Assembly (NCBI GenBank): GCA_003222755.1
Contig: QHXA01000095.1
Location: 5,334-16,934, forward strand
Length of the DNA stretch: 11,601 nt
Reading direction: 5' to 3'
Origin: Acidobacteriota bacterium
Lineage (GTDB): Bacteria > Acidobacteriota > Terriglobia > 20CM-2-55-15
Below the pieces are notes generated by a model. It was not told the origin of the DNA. It searched no databases and saw nothing but the letters and a program-made list of their open reading frames with translations. Position 1 is the first letter of the stretch; each line of letters starts with the position of its first letter. Of this stretch, positions 6,103-11,601 are shown in pieces. The position numbers and the translations under genes were made by a program.

Positions 6103-8056
6103 TCCGTATCTTCTTCAGCACGCGGACAATCCCGTCGATTGGTACGCCTGGGGGCCGGAAGCACTCGATCGCGCGGCAAAAGAAGACAAGCCGATTCTTC
6201 TCAGCATTGGGTATTCGGCATGCCACTGGTGTCACGTGATGGAACATGAGTCCTTTGAAGACCGATCCATCGCGGAGATCATGAACCGCTATTTCGTCAA
6301 TATCAAAGTCGACCGCGAAGAGCGCCCGGATCTCGATCAGATCTACATGGCAGCCGTTCAAATGATGACCGGCAGCGGTGGATGGCCGATGACTGTGTTT
6401 CTCCTCCCAACAGGTGAACCGATCTTTGGCGGCACATACTTCCCACCGGACGACCGCTACGGCCGGCCCGGCTTTCGGCGCGTTTTGGAAACGATTGCGG
6501 AAGCATATCGAACGCGGCGGGCGGAACTTGTCGAGAACGCGAAAGGTTTCCGCGAACATCTCACCCGCCAGACATTCCGGAAAAATCAACGCGAGACGAT
6601 CGATTCGTCGCTTTTAGATCTTGCATATCGCGCAATGGGCAGCCGCTTCGATCCGCGTGAAGGCGGTTTTGGAGGCGCGCCGAAGTTTCCGCCTAGCATG
6701 AGCGTCGATTTTCTGCTCCGTTACCATCACCGGACCGGAGATGAGCATGCCTTGCACATGGCTACACTTACACTCGACAAGATGGCCTACGGCGGCATAT
6801 ACGATCAGGTCGGCGGCGGCTTTCATCGCTACTCGACTGACGATCACTGGCTCGTTCCGCATTTTGAAAAAATGCTCTATGACAATGCCCTGCTCGCGCG
6901 CGTGTACATCGACGCATTCCGCGCCACGGGCGATCGCCTTTACAAACGGATCGCAGAAGAAACACTAGACTTCATCGTTCGCGAAATGCGCGCCCCCAAT
7001 GGCGCGTTTTACTCGACGCAAGATGCCGATAGCGAAGGTGTGGAAGGTAAGTTCTACGTTTGCACCCTCGACGAATTTCGGAATGTCCTGGGGAACGACG
7101 CGGATCTGCTCGCCAATTACTTCGATGTGACGGCACATGGCAACTGGGAAGAAACGAATATCCTGCACGTAACGCATGAAATCGATGAGAACCTGCAAAC
7201 GAAAGTTCAGGACGCGAAAAAGAAGCTATACGATGCCCGCGAAAAGCGAGTGAAGCCCGGCCGCGATGAAAAAGTGCTGACCGATTGGAACGGGCTCATG
7301 CTTCGCGCGTTCGCTGAAGCCGCCGCTTATCTGGGCCGCGATGAGTACCGTGCTGTCGCCGAAACGAATGCGGATTTCATCATGAATACGATGTGGGACG
7401 GCAATCGTCTCTTGCACAGCTACAAGGACGGCCGAGCTCGATTCAACGGTTACCTCGATGATTACGCGAATCTCATCGACGGACTCTTTGCGTTGTATGA
7501 ACTGACATTCGATTACAAATGGCTCGATGCGGCCGTTCGCGTCGGCGATCGCATGGTGGAGCAGTTTTGGGATCCCGACGGAGGGTTTTACTTCACGGGA
7601 AAGGACCATGAATCGCTGCTGACACGCACGAAAGACTTCTTCGACAACGCTACGCCGTCCGGCAACTCCGTGGCTGCAGACGTTCTGCTGCGGATGGCTG
7701 GCGTTTTGGACCGGCAGGATTACCGGCAAACGGCGGAAGAAATTTTTCTCACCGCCGCTGGCTTGCTGAAACAGTACGCATCAGGCTTTGGCCGAATGCT
7801 GGCCGCGCTTGATTTTTACATTGGTCCTTCGAAGGAAATCGCTCTGATCGGTTCTCCGCAACAGTTTCTCTCAACACTGCGGAATCACTACATGCCACGG
7901 TCCGTAATTGCGGCGGGTTCGGATGAGCGGATCGCGCTGCTACGCGATCGCCCGATGGTCAATGGCCAGCCTACTGCTTATCTTTGCGAGAACTTCACCT
8001 GCAAACAGCCGGTGACTGACGTCGCGGCGTTTGAGGCGCAACTGAACGCGGGCTAA
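6074..8056 (+). CDS. YyaL/SSP411-type thioredoxin-domain protein (DUF255)
   Basis: A 660-aa cytoplasmic protein of the YyaL/spermatogenesis-associated protein 20 family (usually 600-700 aa). Residues 1-165 are a thioredoxin-like domain beginning NETSPYLLQHADNPVDWY (7-24), with active site C50-H-W-C53, VDREERPD (79-86) and the cis-Pro block GGWPMTVFL (102-110). Residues from about 180 onward form an alpha/alpha-barrel region like N-acylglucosamine-2-epimerase or glycosidase folds, including GGFGGAPKFP (197-206), a conserved HFEKMLYDNA block and STQDADSEG. Its biochemical role is unsettled; redox or thiol handling is suggested by the domain and by the preceding YtxJ-like gene, with which it shares 29 bp. 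A GGAGG lies 12 bases upstream of the ATG, long but usable; coupling to the upstream frame is likely. The stop codon sits in the loop of a GC-rich hairpin. Confidence 0.95.
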   Translation: MPNQLINETSPYLLQHADNPVDWYAWGPEALDRAAKEDKPILLSIGYSACHWCHVMEHESFEDRSIAEIMNRYFVNIKVDREERPDLDQIYMAAVQMMTGSGGWPMTVFLLPTGEPIFGGTYFPPDDRYGRPGFRRVLETIAEAYRTRRAELVENAKGFREHLTRQTFRKNQRETIDSSLLDLAYRAMGSRFDPREGGFGGAPKFPPSMSVDFLLRYHHRTGDEHALHMATLTLDKMAYGGIYDQVGGGFHRYSTDDHWLVPHFEKMLYDNALLARVYIDAFRATGDRLYKRIAEETLDFIVREMRAPNGAFYSTQDADSEGVEGKFYVCTLDEFRNVLGNDADLLANYFDVTAHGNWEETNILHVTHEIDENLQTKVQDAKKKLYDAREKRVKPGRDEKVLTDWNGLMLRAFAEAAAYLGRDEYRAVAETNADFIMNTMWDGNRLLHSYKDGRARFNGYLDDYANLIDGLFALYELTFDYKWLDAAVRVGDRMVEQFWDPDGGFYFTGKDHESLLTRTKDFFDNATPSGNSVAADVLLRMAGVLDRQDYRQTAEEIFLTAAGLLKQYASGFGRMLAALDFYIGPSKEIALIGSPQQFLSTLRNHYMPRSVIAAGSDERIALLRDRPMVNGQPTAYLCENFTCKQPVTDVAAFEAQLNAG

Positions 8057-8064
8057 CGCCCGCG
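8047..8064. terminator. Perfect 7-bp GC hairpin spanning the YyaL-like stop
   Basis: CGCGGGC (8047-8053), loop TAAC containing the stop codon, and GCCCGCG (8058-8064). It is very stable but is not followed by a T-run (GACTACATAC follows), so it is either a Rho-type or stability structure or half of a dispersed GC-rich repeat ending in CTACA. It lies at the junction with the convergent acyltransferase gene; the rest of the gap up to 8098 holds nothing else I can support. Confidence 0.55.
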
Positions 8065-8098
8065 ACTACATACTTGCCTCAACCCTTCTTCCGATTAT

Positions 8099-9187
8099 TT
8101 AACCCCGCGCTTCCAACCACACGACGCGAAGCTGCTGTGTCGACGCCATGACCAGCATTAACGGCACCAACCAAATCAACTGCATCGCGGCGGCCGAGAG
8201 TTCCAGCGATTGCCCGAAACCGTGAAACAGCCTACCGTAGACGATTTCGATATGCGCCCAATACACGACCAACGATGCCTGTCCCAATGCGATTAAAGGA
8301 CTCCATCGCGCGGCTGAGTTACGGGCGGACCAGAGGTAGGCGCCGTATAGGATCAGCAAAATCCAACCCAGTCGTACCAAAAAGTAGTGAGGACTCGTGA
8401 GCGAATAATCGAAGAAGCCGTATTCGAAAATGCGAGTGAGGCTCATCGCGGCGCCCAAAGCGTATGCCGTAACGCCAACAACAGCCACTCGCTTGAAAAA
8501 TTCCGGTTCGCCAATTCGCTGCTTCGCTTCCAGCAGCACGTATCCGAACGTGATACCGGCGAGCGTGAACGCCGCCCACGGGAAAACACTGAAGTACCAC
8601 GGGTGCTCATTCCCATTCACGTAAGAAAGTACGAATGCGGGCAGGCCTTTGAAGGAATAAATCCAAGGAGTAATGAACACAAAGGCACCGGTTGCCACGC
8701 CCATAGCCGCGATATTCGTCCGACGCGAGTTGAACACGACGGAAAGCAGTCCGATGATCAGCGTGCAAATCGCGATGCAATTCAGCGTGTCTACTTTGAA
8801 GATGTCACCCCACTGCGAGGCCGGGTACCAGATCAAAAACTGTTCGAGCCTGAACACATAAGCCAGAAACAAAATCCAACTGCCGCGCCGAACGACCTTG
8901 ATCGCGAGTTCACGTGAAGATGCTCCCCTCGCTCGCATGCGATCGAGAATGAGCGCGAGAGAAACTCCAACGAGAAAGAGAAAGATTGGAGCGGGAAGAC
9001 CACCGAGAAACTGGCTTAGCCAAAACCACTCACCGGACCGGTCCTGCGGACGTACCCAAGCATCCATCACATGTCCTTGAAGCATGATCAGAACGCTGAG
9101 CCCGCGTAACCAGTCCAGATATGACAAACGATTTGATGTTTTTGTCACGCTATGACAGGAACCTCGTGGCAGGAATTTATGAAGCAA
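8099..9187 (-). CDS. Polytopic membrane acyltransferase-like protein (HGSNAT/DUF1624 type)
   Basis: A 362-aa protein with about nine to ten hydrophobic segments spread along its length, so an inner-membrane protein. The N-terminal signature RLSYLDWLRGLSVLIMLQGH (20-39) with D25, R28-G29 and H39 is the start block of the heparan-alpha-glucosaminide N-acetyltransferase-like/DUF1624 group, related in topology to acyltransferase-3 proteins. These move acetyl or acyl groups from cytosolic donors to extracytoplasmic sugars; the acceptor here is unknown. The frame starts at a TTG (9187-9185); a GTG at 9148 (residue 14) is an equally possible start, just before the conserved block. Neither has a good Shine-Dalgarno. 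It is divergent from the secreted protein at 9216 with only 28 bp between starts. Confidence 0.85.
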   Translation of the reverse strand: MLHKFLPRGSCHSVTKTSNRLSYLDWLRGLSVLIMLQGHVMDAWVRPQDRSGEWFWLSQFLGGLPAPIFLFLVGVSLALILDRMRARGASSRELAIKVVRRGSWILFLAYVFRLEQFLIWYPASQWGDIFKVDTLNCIAICTLIIGLLSVVFNSRRTNIAAMGVATGAFVFITPWIYSFKGLPAFVLSYVNGNEHPWYFSVFPWAAFTLAGITFGYVLLEAKQRIGEPEFFKRVAVVGVTAYALGAAMSLTRIFEYGFFDYSLTSPHYFLVRLGWILLILYGAYLWSARNSAARWSPLIALGQASLVVYWAHIEIVYGRLFHGFGQSLELSAAAMQLIWLVPLMLVMASTQQLRVVWLEARG

Positions 9188-9199
9188 AAAGGAAATTTG

Positions 9200-9207
9200 A
9201 GTATACC
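9200..9207. promoter_or_regulatory. Candidate shared bidirectional -10 (AGTATACC)
   Basis: The octamer reads TATACC on the plus strand (9202-9207) and TATACT on the minus strand (9205-9200), so one palindromic GTATAC core could serve as -10 for both divergent genes. The distances to the starts are 8 nt (GTG 9216) and 12 nt (TTG 9187), which would give nearly leaderless messages. No convincing -35 element is visible on either side. Confidence 0.35.
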
Positions 9208-9215
9208 ATTAGCGC

Positions 9216-9704
9216 GTGTTCGCGGTCGCTTTATCCATCGTTTTAGCGTTCACTCAAGCAACGCATACCGGCACCATAGTCGGGATTGTGAAGTTGCCCG
9301 ATAGTACGAAGGCGCTAGGTTCCGCTCGGGTTGTCCTTCTCCCACCCAAATACACGGAGCTCTGGAACAAGCAGGTTCAGACGCGGCTGGATAACTATTG
9401 GGAAATCTTCAAGCCCGAATTCGTCACCAACAAACAACGTTTCATGGAGTTTGATCGGCTGGCTCAGATCGAGGCGCTCCGGTATGTCACATCCAACATG
9501 CGGCGCGACCTTGGCGATGGTGCATCGAAATTGATGAAGGAGTCTTCGCCGGCCGGCCAATTCGAATTCACCGTCATTCCATTCGGTACGTATCAACTGC
9601 TCGTCCAAGCCACAGTAAATGGCCAAGACATAGTTTGGTCGAAGGCGGTAGACGTGCAGTCAGACATTCCCATCTTCGTCGATCTCGGCAAACCCGTTTC
9701 CTGA
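9216..9704 (+). CDS. Secreted carboxypeptidase-regulatory-like (beta-sandwich) protein
   Basis: A 162-aa protein with an N-terminal signal sequence (MFAVALSIVLAFTQA, 1-15), then the opening strand of a carboxypeptidase-regulatory/transthyretin-like fold (GTIVGIVKLPDSTKALGSAR, 19-38). The closing strands have the common pattern GQFEFTVIPFGTYQLLVQA. A charged, probably helical stretch (about 50-105) is inserted between them, which is not usual in the minimal domain. The start must be the GTG at 9216 because an in-frame TAG lies at 9210-9212; no Shine-Dalgarno is present. Such proteins are exported in large numbers by Acidobacteria and Bacteroidetes and usually bind proteins or sugars; no enzyme motif is seen. 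Its stop is followed at once by a 13-bp-stem hairpin. Confidence 0.75.
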   Translation: MFAVALSIVLAFTQATHTGTIVGIVKLPDSTKALGSARVVLLPPKYTELWNKQVQTRLDNYWEIFKPEFVTNKQRFMEFDRLAQIEALRYVTSNMRRDLGDGASKLMKESSPAGQFEFTVIPFGTYQLLVQATVNGQDIVWSKAVDVQSDIPIFVDLGKPVS

Positions 9705-9739
9705 CTGTAGGGGCGGTGGTCTATAGACCGCCCCTACAG
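9705..9739. terminator. 13-bp perfect hairpin between convergent genes
   Basis: CTGTAGGGGCGGT (9705-9717), a 9-nt loop, and ACCGCCCCTACAG (9727-9739). It starts on the base after the TGA of the carboxypeptidase-regulatory-like gene and lies 55 bp beyond the stop of the convergent M23 peptidase gene. There is no T-run on either side. The sequence class (TGTAGGGGCGG with its complement) looks like a dispersed intergenic repeat rather than a unique terminator, though it may stop transcription from both sides. Confidence 0.7.
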
Positions 9740-9751
9740 AGGACTCATGCT

Positions 9752-9768
9752 TGCTCCTATCCGGAGCA
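9752..9768. terminator. Small hairpin 3' of the M23 peptidase gene
   Basis: TGCTCC (9752-9757), loop TATCC, GGAGCA (9763-9768). It lies 26 bases after the peptidase stop on the minus strand. The stem is short and has no T-run, so this is only a possible transcript end. Confidence 0.3.
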
Positions 9769-9794
9769 TGAAGCTTACGAAGGCGGTATTAATT

Positions 9795-11045
9795 CTAACG
9801 ATGAGCAACTGTCAGCGCTGGGGAGCTAGCGTCGATTTCGTCGAGTTTGGCCTGCATTGGGGCGACCACGTCTGCAAATTCGGCTTTTATGCGCCCCTCG
9901 ATTGGCGGCGCCGGCGCGCCTTTCTTGAGTGCGGGAACTGGATTGATAGGCGTTCCGTTCTTGGTCATCATAAAGTGAAGATGCGGACCGGTTGCGAGCC
10001 CTGTCTGGCCGACCAGGCCGATCAATTCGCTTTGTTTGATGGCGCGCCCGGCGCGAATACCAGGTGTAACGTGCGATAAATGCGCGTACCCGCTGGTCAG
10101 TCCGCTCGAATGTCTGATGCGTACGAGGTTTCCGTAGCCGCCATCCCAACCCGCAAATGTGACAACACCATTCGCGACTGCAACCACCGGACTGCCTGCG
10201 GGCGCCGCGTAATCCGTGGCGAGGTGCGCGCGCTCAGTTCCCAGGATCGGATGCATGCGTCGCGAGGTAAAGCCGGAACTGACGCGTGGCGTGAACTTCA
10301 GAGGAGAAGCGAGCATGGCGCCCTTCAGCGAAACGCCTTTCTCGTCGTAGTAGGAATCCTTAAATAAGAAACCGCGATACCGCCGGCCCGCATTGACCAG
10401 TTCTGCGGCATGAATCTTGCCGTACTTTACAAAATTGCCGTCATGTACGGCTTCTTCGACCATCAGACGTATCTGATCGCCGGGCTGGATTTCGGTGCTG
10501 AAGTCGACTTGCCACTGAAAAATCTGTGCGAGTTCCGTCGCAAGGTATTCCCGCTTGGGGAGATCCCCTAATGCTTCCCACAACGAACTGTGAATTTCAG
10601 CAGTGATCGTCGATTCACGTGTTTCGAGGTCGAGCTTCTCGACCTTGGCTTCGTAGGCATCAGAGGCTTTTTGGATTTTCAATACACTTTCATCATCGAT
10701 CTTGTACTCGAATTTCTTTAGCGTGCCATCGCTTTCCTTTTCGAGCCGGAATGGATTTCCAAACCGAAGCTTGCGGACGTCAAAAACCGGCTTGATCAGA
10801 TCAGCTATCTCGTTCGCAATCGCCACCGGCACTTCATAATCGACTAGCGTGGCGACCAGCGTTCTGTTCTTTTGGATGGTGTCTTCCACGATTTCGGTTT
10901 TCGGAACAGTGTTAATTGCGGGCGGCGGCGGTATCAAAGGAGGGATGGATTCGATCCTTAGTTCCCAATATTTTGGTACCACTGTAATAATGATTGCAAA
11001 CAGCAGCGACCAAATGAGCCCCGCCCTACATTTATAAACTCCCAT
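9795..11045 (-). CDS. MepM-like M23 family peptidoglycan endopeptidase
   Basis: A 416-aa cell-wall hydrolase that should cut peptide cross-links in murein, acting in the periplasm. It has an N-terminal membrane anchor (about 8-24), a Pro-rich spacer (34-42), a MepM/Csd3-like middle region (about 60-245) with LysM/OapA-like and inhibitory-domain features, and a C-terminal zinc peptidase M23 domain (about 250-370). Metal ligands are visible: H274-x3-D278 (HLATD) and H357 of the HLH motif (GPHLHF, 354-358), plus the conserved GYAHLS around H322. All catalytic residues are intact. The frame is open to 11132, but the ATG at 11045 puts the anchor at the N-terminus as expected, so the first 29 codons are left out. 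No Shine-Dalgarno is seen; a TATATT lies 9 nt upstream. The gene is divergent from the truncated kinase-PD40 gene. Confidence 0.92.
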   Translation of the reverse strand: MGVYKCRAGLIWSLLFAIIITVVPKYWELRIESIPPLIPPPPAINTVPKTEIVEDTIQKNRTLVATLVDYEVPVAIANEIADLIKPVFDVRKLRFGNPFRLEKESDGTLKKFEYKIDDESVLKIQKASDAYEAKVEKLDLETRESTITAEIHSSLWEALGDLPKREYLATELAQIFQWQVDFSTEIQPGDQIRLMVEEAVHDGNFVKYGKIHAAELVNAGRRYRGFLFKDSYYDEKGVSLKGAMLASPLKFTPRVSSGFTSRRMHPILGTERAHLATDYAAPAGSPVVAVANGVVTFAGWDGGYGNLVRIRHSSGLTSGYAHLSHVTPGIRAGRAIKQSELIGLVGQTGLATGPHLHFMMTKNGTPINPVPALKKGAPAPPIEGRIKAEFADVVAPMQAKLDEIDASSPALTVAHR

Positions 11046-11054
11046 ACGCGCGAC

Positions 11055-11060
11055 AATATA
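11055..11060 (-). promoter_or_regulatory. Candidate -10 for the M23 peptidase gene
   Basis: It reads TATATT on the minus strand, 9 nt before the ATG at 11045. That would put the transcript start almost at the start codon. The same AT-rich patch reads TATAAA (11057-11062) on the plus strand, just before the kinase remnant. No clear -35 is visible. Confidence 0.3.
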
Positions 11061-11065
11061 AATCA

Positions 11066-11601
11066 GTGACGTTGCCGGCGGAAGCAAAGAATGCTCACCA
11101 GATCGCCGGCATCTTTGCAGGAGAGACGACAACCGACATTCTTGCGAAAGTCCTCGAAGGCGAGCCCAAGTGGGATGCGCTGCCGACTGGAACTCCGTCT
11201 TCCATCCGCATTCTCTTGGAAGCGGCTCTGAACAAGGATACGAAACGGCGGCTGCAGCATATCGGCGACACGAGAATATTTCTCAATCGGCCAAGCATCC
11301 TCGATAGATCTGTGCCCGTTGTTGTCGGTGATCGCAGCGCGCGGCGTGGATGGTTCGCCGCCGCCGTACTTCTTGCGGCTGTAGTCCTGCTGGGGTTGCT
11401 CTATTTCCGTCCAAAGCCACTCGCACCGCTCGAGAGCACACGGTTCGAAATCGCCCAACCGGCGAACGCCTTCTATACGGATAATTTTGCCATCTCGCCC
11501 GATGGCCGCAAGCTGGCCTTCATCGCAGCGGCGGCAGGCGTCTCCCGGCTTTGGGTCCGTTCAATGGATTCGGTCGAACCGCGGCCTCTGTCTGGAACGG
11601 A
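11066..11601 (+). CDS. 5'-truncated Ser/Thr-kinase/TM/PD40 receptor (kinase core missing; 3' end outside window)
   Basis: An open frame without an early ATG, running off the right edge. The first possible start is GTG 11066 or TTG 11072; an in-frame TGA lies at 11015-11017. From about 11117 the product matches the last part of a Hanks-type kinase domain as seen in acidobacterial kinase-PD40 proteins: FAGETTTDILAKVLEGEP (17-34), WDALPTGTPSSIR (36-48), then LNKDTKRRL (55-63) with the subdomain XI arginine. A transmembrane helix (about 96-114) and the first PD40 blade (ISPDGRKLAF) follow. The P-loop, VAIK lysine, HRD, DFG and APE motifs are all absent, and the upstream DNA belongs to the M23 gene. 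It is therefore either a decayed gene or a membrane-anchored propeller without kinase activity. A misassembly could give the same picture. Confidence 0.7.
   Translation, partial: MTLPAEAKNAHQIAGIFAGETTTDILAKVLEGEPKWDALPTGTPSSIRILLEAALNKDTKRRLQHIGDTRIFLNRPSILDRSVPVVVGDRSARRGWFAAAVLLAAVVLLGLLYFRPKPLAPLESTRFEIAQPANAFYTDNFAISPDGRKLAFIAAAAGVSRLWVRSMDSVEPRPLSGT

Noticed and set aside
9747..10079. Rightward small frame beginning MLAPIRSMKLTKAVLIL, which looks like a lipoprotein leader.
   Set aside because: After the first 16 codons it runs antisense through the M23 catalytic domain, has no Shine-Dalgarno, and its later part is Arg/Cys-rich shadow sequence.
11046..11132. 29-residue N-terminal extension of the M23 peptidase.
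   Set aside because: It would put a charged, Ser/Arg-rich stretch before the membrane anchor and overlaps the kinase remnant antisense; the ATG at 11045 gives the usual anchor-first layout.
1..11601. Search for a defence system, CRISPR array, transposon or toxin-antitoxin pair.
   Set aside because: No direct-repeat arrays with spacers, no transposase or integrase motifs, no tRNA-like ends, and no small paired genes with toxin or antitoxin features. The AAA/R3H ATPase and the YtxJ/YyaL pair are better explained as housekeeping genes.

Overview
The window looks like chromosomal DNA from a moderately GC-rich soil or environmental bacterium, most likely an acidobacterium. The reasons are a membrane-anchored WD40-like (PD40/TolB-type) propeller protein, a Ser/Thr-kinase-type protein of the kinase–TM–PD40 architecture that is abundant in Acidobacteria, a carboxypeptidase-regulatory-like secreted protein, and intergenic heptamer-based palindromes of a kind frequent in such genomes. 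The phylum is an inference; there is no rRNA or other taxonomic marker here. I see no tRNA, rRNA, CRISPR array, transposase, phage gene or plasmid function.

Layout from left to right. (1) A leftward cluster occupies 1-1454: a 69-aa two-CXXC zinc-ribbon-like protein, a 120-bp imperfect palindrome, a 3-methyladenine DNA glycosylase (Mpg/AAG family), and the start of an exported one-heme c-type cytochrome that runs off the left edge. (2) A rightward pair follows at 1665-4033: a membrane-anchored PD40 beta-propeller whose stop region overlaps the ribosome-binding and start region of a short-chain dehydrogenase/reductase (SDR). (3) A nearly perfect 60-bp-stem palindrome fills the convergent gap 4034-4180. 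(4) A leftward AAA-ATPase/R3H nucleic-acid-binding protein (SpoIIIAA/Ycf45-like) starts 14 bp away from a rightward pair with overlapping reading frames: a YtxJ/BrxC-like monothiol protein and a 660-aa YyaL/SSP411-type thioredoxin-domain protein. (5) A leftward polytopic membrane acyltransferase of the HGSNAT/DUF1624 type is divergent (28 bp between starts) from a secreted carboxypeptidase-regulatory-like protein. (6) A leftward MepM-like M23 peptidoglycan endopeptidase follows. (7) At the right edge lies a rightward, 5'-truncated kinase/TM/PD40 gene that lacks every catalytic motif of the kinase.

Most genes are housekeeping or cell-envelope functions: DNA repair, thiol redox, murein remodelling and envelope propeller or sensor proteins. 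I found no convincing new multi-gene system. The signals most worth following are structural. Every convergent gene junction in the window carries a perfect or near-perfect inverted repeat directly after the plus-strand stop codon. Two large palindromes are built from 7-8 bp repeat units. The kinase gene at the right edge is visibly decapitated. Several starts lacking a Shine-Dalgarno sequence sit about 8-12 nt downstream of a TATA-like hexamer, whereas operon-internal genes have strong AGGAGG-type sites.
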